A DNA stretch of 64,000 bases from Pyrinomonadaceae bacterium (GTDB taxonomy: Bacteria > Acidobacteriota > Blastocatellia > Pyrinomonadales > Pyrinomonadaceae): NCBI GenBank assembly GCA_014534425.1, contig JACVRN010000002.1:1-64000 (forward strand). Direction: 5' to 3'. Shown here in pieces: positions 56,751 through 64,000 of this stretch. Numbering within the stretch: position 1 is the stretch's first letter; every line of letters begins with the position of its first letter. A program made the translations under genes and the position numbers. The notes beneath the pieces were generated by a model. It made no database searches. It had not been told where the DNA came from and worked only from the letters and a program-made list of their open reading frames with translations.

Positions 56751-57976
56751 AAGCGTGCGACCGATTCTTTGAAGTACTCGTCGTCGGGCGCTAGCTGTGC
56801 GCCCTTCTGGTAGGCTTCGAGCGCTTTCGGATACTGCTTGGAGATTTCGTAGGCGTAGCCAAGCTCTCTATAAATGTTGGCGTCGTCGGGCGCAAGCTGC
56901 GCCGCGCGCTCAAGGGCCGCGATGGCCTTCGGATAATTTTTGGCGCGCGAGTAAGCAAAGCCCAGAAGGTAGAAGGTTGGGCCTTTGGCATCCTTGTCGG
57001 CGGCTGCGCGCTCAAGCACGGTTGCGGCGCGCGGCAATTGTCCAGCGCCTATGAGGGCTTGACCCAAGAGCGTGTTCGTGGCCGCGTCGGAGCGAGCGCG
57101 CACAAGGCTTTCGCCCGCGCGCACTGCGTTCAGATAATCGGCGTCGCCACGCGCTTTGACGGTAGCCGCGCCAGCGCGTCGCAAGTAGGCTATGGTCAAA
57201 AGCTGCCATGCCGAAGCTATCTGCGCGTCGTTGAGAGTGGCGCGGTTAAGCGCTGCAATCGCGGCATCCATGTCGTTGCGCTCGAAAGCTATCTGGCCCA
57301 GGTAATAGAGCGCGCGTGCGTCCTTCGGATTGGCTTTGACCGCAGCCGAGAAAGAGCGCTCGGCGTCCGCCTTCTTGTTGGTTTGATATTCCGACAGGCC
57401 GCGATAATAGAGCATGGCCGCGTCCGGCTGCGCTCCCTTGCGAGTCGTCGCGGCAACGAGCAGGGGCAGCGCCTCTTCAAACTTTTCCGTGAAGACGAGC
57501 GCCTGCGCCAGAGCGTCCGCAGTGTTCGTGTCCTCCTTGCCATCTTTGCGCTGAAGTTCCAGCGCACGCCTGAGGTCGATTGAAGCCTCTGCGTACTGCT
57601 TCAGGTTCATCTCGGAGAAGCCCGCAATCTTCCACGCCTCGGCATTGTTCGGGTCATTCGCCGCGACCCGCTTGGCCTCGCGCGCGGCCTGAGCGTACTG
57701 CTTCTGCTGAAAGAGCGAAAAGGCGCGAGAGGTATCGCCGCCACTGTTGGAAGAGCCAGAGGTATTGATGTTTGATGAAGGGCGGCTGTTAGTGCTGCCG
57801 ATTCTGGGGCCAGCATCACCGGAAGAAGAGTTGCCCGCATCACTTGTCTGCGCCGAAGAAGACTGCGGCGGGTTCACACGTCGCGGGCGCACGGAACCCG
57901 ACTGCGCCACGGCTACAACGACAGATGAAAAGATAAGAAGGCTGACCGCAATCGCGCGCTTTAAGTTACCCGTCAT
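56741..57976 (-). CDS. Exported TPR-repeat protein
   Basis: 411 residues with signal peptide (AIAVSLLIFSSVVVAVAQ). A Ser/Asn-rich disordered linker covers about residues 30-75. About nine TPRs follow (PNNAEAWKIAGFSEMNLKQY, PDDANIYRELGYAYEISKQY). Likely a periplasmic scaffold. The final codons (KQ-stop) merge with the composite repeat. Confidence 0.85.
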   Translation of the reverse strand: MTGNLKRAIAVSLLIFSSVVVAVAQSGSVRPRRVNPPQSSSAQTSDAGNSSSGDAGPRIGSTNSRPSSNINTSGSSNSGGDTSRAFSLFQQKQYAQAAREAKRVAANDPNNAEAWKIAGFSEMNLKQYAEASIDLRRALELQRKDGKEDTNTADALAQALVFTEKFEEALPLLVAATTRKGAQPDAAMLYYRGLSEYQTNKKADAERSFSAAVKANPKDARALYYLGQIAFERNDMDAAIAALNRATLNDAQIASAWQLLTIAYLRRAGAATVKARGDADYLNAVRAGESLVRARSDAATNTLLGQALIGAGQLPRAATVLERAAADKDAKGPTFYLLGFAYSRAKNYPKAIAALERAAQLAPDDANIYRELGYAYEISKQYPKALEAYQKGAQLAPDDEYFKESVARLKQ

Positions 57977-58155
57977 ACGTCACCTATTCTTTCATGTTCA
58001 GAAGGCTGAGCGCCAGCCCGACAGGGAGAAGACCGGCAGAAGGCCCTGAAAAGCTTCCCGTGCGATGCCAAAAGCGATGCGTTTGGTTTGCTTCAAAATG
58101 CTGACTGGGAGAGGAAGAAGAAATTAACAGGGATGGACAGGATAGACAAGATAAA

Positions 58156-58200
58156 AAGGGATTGATTCATTGATTCAATGAATCAATGAATCAATCCCTT
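58156..58200. repeat. Perfect 20-bp-arm inverted repeat of ATTGATTC words between divergent genes
   Basis: AAGGGATTGATTCATTGATT (58156-58175), loop CAATG, then its exact complement (58181-58200). It shares words with the repeats at 34741 and 40871. It is 86 bp upstream of the YVTN gene and not downstream of any gene. Confidence 0.92.
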
Positions 58201-58285
58201 GAAACCTTAACCTACAATCTTGCGTATCTACGCCCCAAATCATTTCGTGCGTTGCGGTCTATCTGAAATCGAATGGAGAATGGAT

Positions 58286-59353
58286 ATGAGTATACGAATT
58301 ATTGTAAGACTTGTTGTAGCCGTCGCGCTGGTTGCCGTGCCTGCGCTCGTTCGAGCCTTTCCTCTTCAAACGACCGCGTCTCAGGCGGCCACAGGCTCTG
58401 CGCTTTTGATTCTCAATAAGGCGGAGAACACGCTGGCGATTGTTGACCCTGTGACGTTGCGCGTGCTTGGGAAAGTTGCTACCGGCGAGGGGCCGCACGA
58501 AGTCGTGGCAAGCGCGGACGGTCGCATAGCTTATGTAGCGAACTACGGGACGCAGCAGAAGGTGGGCAATTCAATCTCCATCATAGACATCTCTGCGAGA
58601 AGAGAGATAAAGCGTTTGGAGTTGGGGCCGCTCCTTCGTCCTCATGGAATAGTTTTGGCGAACGGCAAAGTTTACTTCACGGCGGAAGTCAACCGCGTCA
58701 TTGCGCGCTACGACCCCGCGCAGGATCGCGTTGATTGGATTATGGGCACGGGCCAATCAATCACGCACATGCTGGTTGTTACGCCGGACGGTCGCCGCGC
58801 TTACACCGCCAACATAGTCTCCGACACAGTCACACAGATTGATTTCACTCTGCCCGTTCCGCAGCAGGTGACGCAGATTCAGGTGGGCAAACAACCCGAA
58901 GGCATAGATGTCTCGCCGGATGGCCGTGAAGTCTGGGTAGGACAAAACGGCGACGGTCAAATCTCCATCATCGACACAGGCACCAACAAGGTCAAAGAGA
59001 CAATCAAGGTCGGCGAAGTCCCCATACGCCTCAAGTTCGCGCCCGACGGCAAGCGCGTCCTAGTCTCTGACCCTAAGGCTAGCGAACTGATTGTTTTGGA
59101 CGCGGCCACGCGCAAAGAAATCAAGCGCCTGAAAGTAGAAGGCGCTCCCGTGGGCATCCTTGTAGCGCCCGACGGGACGCGCGCCTTCGTCGCCGCCATA
59201 CAGGCCAACAAGGTCATGGTCGTTGACCTCTCGAAGCTTGAGATTGCGGCAAGCATAGAAGCGGGCCAGGGGCCGGACGGCCTCGCCTGGGCCAACGGGG
59301 CTGCGAAAGACAGCGCAACTTCGCCCAAGCCTACAAGTGGCGCGCAACAGTAG
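58286..59353 (+). CDS. Exported YVTN-type beta-propeller protein
   Basis: 355 residues from the ATG at 58286 preceded by TGGAGAATGGAT; ATGs at 58280 and 58220 are alternatives. Signal peptide near IIVRLVVAVALVAVPALV. About seven repeats of the YVTN type (GRIAYVANYG, GRRAYTANIVSDTVTQIDF, GREVWVGQNGDGQISIID, GTRAFVAAIQANKVMVVDL). Such propellers are surface or periplasmic and often bind partners or cofactors. Function not predictable. Confidence 0.85.
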   Translation: MSIRIIVRLVVAVALVAVPALVRAFPLQTTASQAATGSALLILNKAENTLAIVDPVTLRVLGKVATGEGPHEVVASADGRIAYVANYGTQQKVGNSISIIDISARREIKRLELGPLLRPHGIVLANGKVYFTAEVNRVIARYDPAQDRVDWIMGTGQSITHMLVVTPDGRRAYTANIVSDTVTQIDFTLPVPQQVTQIQVGKQPEGIDVSPDGREVWVGQNGDGQISIIDTGTNKVKETIKVGEVPIRLKFAPDGKRVLVSDPKASELIVLDAATRKEIKRLKVEGAPVGILVAPDGTRAFVAAIQANKVMVVDLSKLEIAASIEAGQGPDGLAWANGAAKDSATSPKPTSGAQQ

Positions 59354-59410
59354 TTGCAATTCGCCGCGCGCGGGTTAATTCATGCGCTGGCGTTCTTTGG
59401 AGTTTATTAG

Positions 59411-60082
59411 ATGTGCAAACCGGTTCTAATTGCCGTTCTTATCTTAACAGCAACGTGTTTTTCGAATGCTCAGGAATTGAATGAGCAGCCAATGTATGGC
59501 GGGAAGCCGAAGCCGCCTGAACTGGTAAAAGCTGATGAAGAGTTTGTAGAGTTTATGGTTAAGCAGTTCAGTAGTCGAGAGGCTGCGTCCGATGATGCTA
59601 TGCGAAGAGGCTTCGCTTACCTTGCCAGGAATGATTGGCGCATGGCTATGAAGCGCTTTAATCAGGCATGGTTATTGACGCCGGATAGAGCGGAAGTGTT
59701 CGGAGGATTCGGCGCAGCCCTTGCCTATCAAGGGAAGTTTACCGAATCGGAAAAGTATTTCCTAAAAGCAACAGGTCTTGCCCCTGATAACGGACGCTTG
59801 CTCAATGACTTTGGCTTTATGTATCAGTTTTGGGCCACGAAAGGCACAAAGAACAAGACGGAAAGGGAAAAGTATCTCGACAAGTCCTTAGAATTATTTG
59901 AGCGTGCAAGTCGCCTAGAATCATCCTATGATCGCATCTACTTTAATTGGGCAGTGTCCTTATTCTTCAAGCAGGATTACAAAGGGGCCTGGGATAAGAT
60001 TAAAGAAGCCGAAAGGCTCGGCGGAAAATCTATCGAACAAAAGTTTATAGAAGACCTGACGAAGAAAATGGCAAGGCCATGA
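59411..60082 (+). CDS. Exported TPR-like protein
   Basis: 223 residues with a signal peptide (MCKPVLIAVLILTATCFSNA). Three TPR-like helical pairs from about residue 75 (NDWRMAMKRFNQAWLLTPD, GKFTESEKYFLKATGLAPDN, DYKGAWDKIKEAERLGG). Lower GC than most of the window. Function unknown. Confidence 0.75.
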   Translation: MCKPVLIAVLILTATCFSNAQELNEQPMYGGKPKPPELVKADEEFVEFMVKQFSSREAASDDAMRRGFAYLARNDWRMAMKRFNQAWLLTPDRAEVFGGFGAALAYQGKFTESEKYFLKATGLAPDNGRLLNDFGFMYQFWATKGTKNKTEREKYLDKSLELFERASRLESSYDRIYFNWAVSLFFKQDYKGAWDKIKEAERLGGKSIEQKFIEDLTKKMARP

Positions 60083-60118
60083 ATCGCCTGATGCCTCAAA
60101 AGCCGCTTTGAAGGATGT

Positions 60119-61312
60119 TTACTTGCAGTTGAATGGGTCAGTATTCATGGCCTCTAAGCTAAACGACAGGCATTGTTTTTTTGAATTAACTTTAATCGTA
60201 CGCTTCTCAGTATTTTTTGTCTCATCATTAGCGGTGAATATTTTTTTAGGAGATTTGTACGGAACATAAACCAGCGCCTTTTCAGCGTATCTTTTTGTGG
60301 ATTTACCTGCGCTGTTAAAGTTATAAAGCCAGATGTGCGGCAATGCATGCTCCTCAAGGTTCAAAAGCTCTTTGACCTTCGCGCGTGCTTTACTGGAATC
60401 CGGTGCCGGGCCATTATTTTTAATATGTAACAGCGAACAGGCGTAAATTGCAGGAGGCTTTTTGAAGTTGAGTTTAGTTTCTTCGTCTAAGTTTTCCCAA
60501 TCTTCTACCAGAATATTTGGCCTGACGCCCGCCGAAGGATTTACTTTACAAAATTCGTCTACAGCATTATTTATCTCATTCTTTATCTGAACTGCTGCTT
60601 CCGTTGAAAGCAAGTCTTCAATTTCGATAGTTTCGGGGTTCGGAAGATTTTGAGATTCTTTTCCGGTTGACAGAGCCTTGCGGAAAACAATCAGGTACTT
60701 GAAAGTTTTAAGTGCCATTAGTTTGGCGTTATCCCTGTCGCTATCAAGAAAATCAACGTAGTAATATCCCGCATGACCGATGTATGAAGTAAAGCCTCTA
60801 TGCGCGTAGGTGTCTTGTAAGTAGTGCAAGAATACGCCAGGGTTTTTCCTCTCACTTAAAGTCTCTTTCCAAAGCTCACTTTTACGCGCATCTATCAGCT
60901 TCTTCAGTTTGTCATCATTAATTTCACGTTTGGTAGGATTCCACCATTCACTATTAAAAAACTCAGCCGTTAGCGGCAGCGCGTGAAGCTGAATTCTTAT
61001 ACGTTGCCAGTGAGACAATGCATGAAGCCAATCTTTCCAGCTATCAAAACGCGGAATTAGCGGCTCTGTATCTTTATCAAAATCCACGCCGACATTCGCG
61101 CTCGCAATCTGTGTAGCTTCAATGTTCGTATAGCCTGCCTTAACGGAAAGATAATATGTTAGCCAGAAATGCGTGTCGTTGTCGTAAGCCGAACTCATCT
61201 GTGGAGTCAAAAGGATTAGAATTACACAGGCAAGCAGTGCAAGGCCGACCGATTTGATTGATTTCACAACTCTGTTCAGATACTCATTCGCCGTTTTCAT
61301 TCTATTCCTCAA
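60119..61312 (-). CDS. DUF6765-like exported protein (phospholipase C/S1-P1-like fold, tentative)
   Basis: 397 residues with an N-terminal hydrophobic segment (SVGLALLACVILILLTP). Features resembling zinc-dependent phospholipase C-type folds are DTHFWLTYYLSVKAGY, HALSHWQRI, HYLQDTYAHRGFTSYIGHAG. The conserved His and Asp residues could bind zinc. The gene is clearly more AT-rich than its surroundings and borders the attC cluster, suggesting transfer. Function unproven. Confidence 0.6.
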   Translation of the reverse strand: MRNRMKTANEYLNRVVKSIKSVGLALLACVILILLTPQMSSAYDNDTHFWLTYYLSVKAGYTNIEATQIASANVGVDFDKDTEPLIPRFDSWKDWLHALSHWQRIRIQLHALPLTAEFFNSEWWNPTKREINDDKLKKLIDARKSELWKETLSERKNPGVFLHYLQDTYAHRGFTSYIGHAGYYYVDFLDSDRDNAKLMALKTFKYLIVFRKALSTGKESQNLPNPETIEIEDLLSTEAAVQIKNEINNAVDEFCKVNPSAGVRPNILVEDWENLDEETKLNFKKPPAIYACSLLHIKNNGPAPDSSKARAKVKELLNLEEHALPHIWLYNFNSAGKSTKRYAEKALVYVPYKSPKKIFTANDETKNTEKRTIKVNSKKQCLSFSLEAMNTDPFNCK

Positions 61313-61479
61313 GCTTAGAGGTCAAGCCTTCAAGGATTTCCGCATTAGAAATTTATAGTGAATACAAAAAGCGAGCGTGGTTCACAGACTATACCAACTC
61401 GCATCGAAAATAAAGAGCTTCGCTTCCCGACTGGGCCATAAAAGAAAATCACCCCACCATCTTCACAGACAAAGGCTAT

Positions 61480-61582
61480 ACTTAATAGCTCATTCAACGC
61501 GAGCGGAAATTGAGCGGCTTTCATACGCAGGGCCTGAATGTCTGGTTAAATATTTCCCCCCGCGTTAATTCTGGCGTTACAG
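61480..61582 (+). mobile_element. attC-like site 1
   Basis: L'' TCATTCAACGCG (61490-61501) pairs with L' CGCGTTAATTCT (61561-61572). Inside, GGAAAT pairs with ATTTCC. R' is GTTACAG (61576-61582); R'' is weak (ACTTAAT at 61480). Overall size 103 bp fits an integron attC, but R'' is degenerate. Confidence 0.55.
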
Positions 61583-61611
61583 CGACTTTTTCTTAGCGAA
61601 TAGGTGATGGG

Positions 61612-62034
61612 ATGAGACAATCGATTGTACACATAGCGCTGGTCGTTAGAGATTATGATGAGGCAATAGAATTTTATACTAAGAAACTCCATTTCACATT
61701 AGTTGAAGATACTTATCAGCCGGAGCAGGATAAGCGATGGGTAGTGGTTTCTCCTCCAGGCTCAATTGGAACTACATTGTTACTAGCCAAAGCCTCGAAA
61801 CCTGAACAGGAACCTTTCATCGGCAACCAGTCGGGCGGGAGAGTATTTCTATTTCTTAACACAGATGATTTTTGGCGAGATTACAATGAAATGGTCTCCA
61901 GGGAAATAAAGTTTGTGAGAGAGCCTAAAAAAGAGAGTTATGGAATGGTAGCTGTCTTTGAAGATTTGTATGGAAATCTATGGGATCTGCTACAACTCAA
62001 TGAAGACCATCCAATCTCCAGGCGAGCCGTATAA
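61612..62034 (+). CDS. VOC-family (glyoxalase/bleomycin-resistance fold) protein, integron cassette gene
   Basis: 140 residues with beta-alpha-beta-beta-beta modules: MRQSIVHIALVVRDYDEAIEFYTKKL-type start (IVHIALVVRDYDEAIEFYT), WVVVSPPGS, then MVAVFEDLYGNLWDLLQL. Metal ligand candidates are His7, Glu and Glu in the ELYGNxWDL strand. It lies between two attC sites, 30 bp after the first, and its stop codon (62032-62034) is inside the R'' box of attC 2, as is typical of cassette genes. Substrate unknown. Confidence 0.85.
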   Translation: MRQSIVHIALVVRDYDEAIEFYTKKLHFTLVEDTYQPEQDKRWVVVSPPGSIGTTLLLAKASKPEQEPFIGNQSGGRVFLFLNTDDFWRDYNEMVSREIKFVREPKKESYGMVAVFEDLYGNLWDLLQLNEDHPISRRAV

Positions 62035-62138
62035 CTACTCATTCAACCGTAGGGCGGGACAGCAATCCTTTCATACTCGTCTTCAACGTTGCGGCTTGTG
62101 TGCTGTTCGTCAGCGTCCGGTTGATTCGAGCGTTATGC
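62029..62138 (+). mobile_element. attC recombination site 2
   Basis: R'' GTATAAC (62029-62035), L'' TCATTCAACCG (62039-62049), L' CGGTTGATTCG ending at about 62129, R' GTTATGC (62132-62138). R'' and R' are complementary except for one position. An inner stem ACAGCA/TGCTGT supports the fold. The 110-bp layout is that of an integron cassette end. Confidence 0.75.
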
Positions 62139-62185
62139 TACATCGCCTTTGCTTCTTGTGATAGGATGATGTTGAGGTGCTGGCT

Positions 62186-62392
62186 ATGACTTTTACAGTT
62201 GAATATGAGCAAGAAGATGATGGCCGATGGCTCGCGGAAGTTTTAGAGATGCCAGGCGTCTTAGCCTATGGTCAATCCTCTGATGAAGCTATTGCTAAAG
62301 CTCAGGCTTTAGCGTTGCGGGTGCTCGCAGACCGACTTGAACACGGGGAGAGCGCTCACGAATTTGTGAACATCTCTTTTGCTGCGGCATGA
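62186..62392 (+). CDS. hicB: HicB-family antitoxin (integron cassette)
   Basis: 68 residues from the ATG at 62186; a GTG at 62177 is an alternative. The fold is partial-RNase H-like HicB: MTFTVEYEQEDDGRWLAEV, then MPGVLAYGQSSDEAIAKAQA. No C-terminal DNA-binding domain. Its stop overlaps the ATG of the hicA remnant (ATGA). Located 48 bp after attC 2, as a second cassette. Confidence 0.85.
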   Translation: MTFTVEYEQEDDGRWLAEVLEMPGVLAYGQSSDEAIAKAQALALRVLADRLEHGESAHEFVNISFAAA

Positions 62393-62601
62393 GTCAGTGG
62401 TCATCTGTTAAAGCAAAGCGTGCCCTCGCTGCTCTTCTCCGTATTGGATAGAATATTAAACGTGAATCTAGCTCTCATAAAATCCTCTCACGTCCCGGCT
62501 GGGCTGACGTAGTATTCGCCTTTCATGATAAAGAAGAGATTGGCCCTAAGATGCTTGCCCGTATTGCAAAGAGTACAGGTCTAAGACCGGAAGATTTGTA
62601 A
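62389..62601 (+). pseudogene. hicA: HicA-like toxin interrupted by an in-frame amber codon
   Basis: Reading from the ATG at 62389, 71 codons give MSQWSSVKAKRALAALLRIG, then TAG (62449-62451), then NIKRESSSHKILSRPGWADV and onward to GLRPEDL-TAA. This matches HicA from end to end; the TAG stands where the family's Gly-Trp motif has TGG. The RNA-binding SHKIL region with the catalytic His is intact. Toxin should be inactive unless the amber is suppressed. Confidence 0.75.
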
Positions 62602-62624
62602 TTAAATTGTTCCTTACACGAGGA

Positions 62625-62646
62625 GCATAGCAACTTATTCAACCGG
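62625..62646 (+). mobile_element. Truncated attC site 3 (5' half only)
   Basis: GCATAGC (62625-62631), a 3-nt spacer and TTATTCAACCGG match the R''-L'' half of attC 2. The expected L'-R' half is absent: the following sequence is a terminator and then the S9 peptidase gene. Confidence 0.55.
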
Positions 62647-62656
62647 AACGCAGGAT

Positions 62657-62710
62657 AAAAGAGAAATGACCGGGGATGCTCAATCAGGCAACTCCGGTCA
62701 TTTCTCTTTT
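62657..62710. terminator. Bidirectional terminator at the end of the cassette region
   Basis: AAAAGAGAAATGACCGG (62657-62673) and its exact complement (62694-62710), a 17-bp stem with A and T runs on its two sides. It lies between the hicA remnant and the convergent peptidase gene. Confidence 0.88.
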
Positions 62711-62742
62711 GCTGGAGGGTTAATCTTTCCTTCTTAACCTTT

Positions 62743-64000
62743 CTACTGGTTGATGCCCATTTGGGTGAGCATGAAGGCGTAGTCGAAGGCTATATCTTTG
62801 AGGGCGTCGTAGCGGCCTGAGGCTCCGCCATGGCCTGCGCCCATGGTGGTTTTCAGGAGGAGCGGGTTGTTGTCGGTTTTCATGGCGCGGAGTTTGGCGG
62901 CGAACTTTGCGCCTTCCCAGTACGGCACCTGGCTGTCGTTAAGAGAGACGCGTATGAGCATGGCAGGGTAAGCTTGCGCCTTGATGTTGTCGTAGGGCGA
63001 GTAGGATTTGATGTAGGCGTAGGCTTTCGGCTCGTTCGGATTGCCCCATTCTAGATATTCGCTGGTGGTCAGTGGCAATGTAGCGTCGAGCATGGTGTTG
63101 ATGACATCTACGAAGGGGACTTGCGCGATGACGGCTTTGAAGAGGTCAGGGCGCATGTTGACGACCGCGCCGACGAGAAGCCCGCCAGCGCTTCCGCCCT
63201 GTATGACAAGTCGCTGGCTGTTTGTGTAGTTCTGTTTGATGAGATATTCGGCTGAACTGATGAAGTCGGTGAAGGTGTTCTTCTTGAACATCATGCGACC
63301 TTGCTCGCGCCAGTCTTCGCCCATCTCTCCGCCGCCGCGTATGTGCGCGATGGCGTAGATGACTCCGCGATCAAGCAGGCTCAGGCGGTTGGAAGAGAAG
63401 TTGGGCGTCATGGAGATGCCGTAAGAGCCGTAGCCGTAGAGCAGCAGAGGATTCTTGCCGTCCATCTTCAAGCCTTTTTTGTAGACGATGGAGATGGGAA
63501 TGCGCGTGCCGTCCGAGGCCGTGGCGAAGACACGCTCGGAGGTGTAGAGAGCGGCGTCGTAGCCAGGCACTTCCGTCTGCTTCAAGAGCTTGCGCTCGCG
63601 TGTTGCCATGTCGTAATCGAAGGTGGAGTTGGGCGTTACCAGCGATTGATAATTAAAGCGCAGAGTGTTTGTGTTGAACTCGCGGTTGTTGCTGAGGAAG
63701 GTGCTGTAGACGGGTTCGGAAAACTCTATGCGATGACGTTTCCCGCCGGCGCGCAGGTCTATAATCTCAAGTTGCTCAAGCCCCTTCTCGTATTCGGAGA
63801 CGACCAGGTAGTTGGCGAAGAGGTCAATGGCGTCCAGCTTCACAGCAGGGCGATGCGCCATGAACTCTTTCCAGTTCTTCTTTTGCGGCTGGCTGTCGGG
63901 CGCGATCACGATTCGATAGTTCTTGCCGCCCTCGTTCGTACGGATGTAGAAGAGGTCGTTGCGATGATCTACGAAGTATTTATGCTCGCCCGCTCTAGGC
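62743..64000 (-). CDS. Prolyl oligopeptidase-family (S9) serine peptidase, N-terminus beyond window
   Basis: The open frame runs to the window edge (419 codons visible); a GTG at 63909 is internal. The last propeller blades (KYFVDHRNDLFYIRTNEGGK) and the whole catalytic domain are visible: RGGGEMGEDWREQGRMM, nucleophile Ser in IQGGSAGGLLVG, Asp in NDSQVPYWEGAKF, His in GAGHGGASGRYD. This is the S9A/oligopeptidase B-like group; about 270 N-terminal residues should lie outside. Likely degrades short peptides. Confidence 0.93.
   Translation of the reverse strand, partial: PRAGEHKYFVDHRNDLFYIRTNEGGKNYRIVIAPDSQPQKKNWKEFMAHRPAVKLDAIDLFANYLVVSEYEKGLEQLEIIDLRAGGKRHRIEFSEPVYSTFLSNNREFNTNTLRFNYQSLVTPNSTFDYDMATRERKLLKQTEVPGYDAALYTSERVFATASDGTRIPISIVYKKGLKMDGKNPLLLYGYGSYGISMTPNFSSNRLSLLDRGVIYAIAHIRGGGEMGEDWREQGRMMFKKNTFTDFISSAEYLIKQNYTNSQRLVIQGGSAGGLLVGAVVNMRPDLFKAVIAQVPFVDVINTMLDATLPLTTSEYLEWGNPNEPKAYAYIKSYSPYDNIKAQAYPAMLIRVSLNDSQVPYWEGAKFAAKLRAMKTDNNPLLLKTTMGAGHGGASGRYDALKDIAFDYAFMLTQMGINQ

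Overview
The window is 64 kb of a gene-dense bacterial chromosome of moderately high GC. The best guess is Acidobacteriota, probably a Blastocatellia-like lineage. The grounds are several secreted propeller/TPR proteins, a carboxypeptidase-regulatory plus beta-barrel protein, an ECF sigma/RskA pair, a PurS/PurQ/small-PurL pathway, a DhnA-type class I aldolase, Uma2 and DUF4870 proteins, and no sign of a phage or plasmid backbone. The assignment is an inference; no rRNA or tRNA gene was seen.

Layout. 1-2132 (minus): fatty-acid/butyrate-type genes (crotonase, PilZ, 3-hydroxyacyl-CoA dehydrogenase). 2344-5469: thioredoxin reductase, an exported protein, a frameshifted matrixin remnant and an HxlR regulator with an unusual four-cysteine tail. 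5774-10955: GAF histidine kinase, response regulator-GGDEF protein, a secreted propeller and a small coiled-coil protein. 11100-11330: an 11-unit 21-bp tandem repeat. 11435-14878: a large STAND (NB-ARC) ATPase with about ten TPRs. 15007-19498: a sigma-54 response regulator with its membrane kinase. 19807-21573: a TonB-dependent-like outer-membrane protein. 21958-38349: housekeeping genes (M16 protease, MBL hydrolase, purB, purSQ, purL, pabB, pabC, aldolase) mixed with membrane and redox proteins. 38493-45299: ECF sigma/anti-sigma, exported truncated haemoglobin, MBL hydrolase, AmrS-like radical SAM protein, GH3 hexosaminidase, QueG. 45403-51933: SDR protein, tandem AP2 protein, MoaA, Uma2, TPP riboswitch-thiC. 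52007-57976 (minus): secreted proteins, a HAS-barrel/zinc-ribbon/NurA group and a TPR protein. 58286-62601: YVTN propeller, then a lower-GC accessory stretch with integron attC sites carrying VOC and HicB/HicA cassettes. The window ends inside a prolyl-oligopeptidase-family gene.

Two things stand out. First, at least a dozen gene junctions are filled by long inverted repeats built from short, often 7-nt, tandem words belonging to several unrelated word families. They supply stop codons for their upstream genes, once the start codon of the downstream gene (pabB), and once sit in frame inside purL as a translated linker. Some are nested composites of two word families, and their arms differ by single 7-nt units. 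Second, at 61.5-62.65 kb there is a small cluster of attC sites without an integrase. Its HicA toxin has an in-frame amber codon in place of the conserved Trp of the Gly-Trp motif.

Functionally, purB, purS, purQ and purL give a large part of de novo purine synthesis; pabB and pabC give p-aminobenzoate for folate; moaA and riboswitch-controlled thiC give molybdopterin and thiamine precursors; queG gives queuosine. Signalling genes (PilZ, GGDEF, two kinases, sigma-54 activator) suggest c-di-GMP and sigma-54 control.
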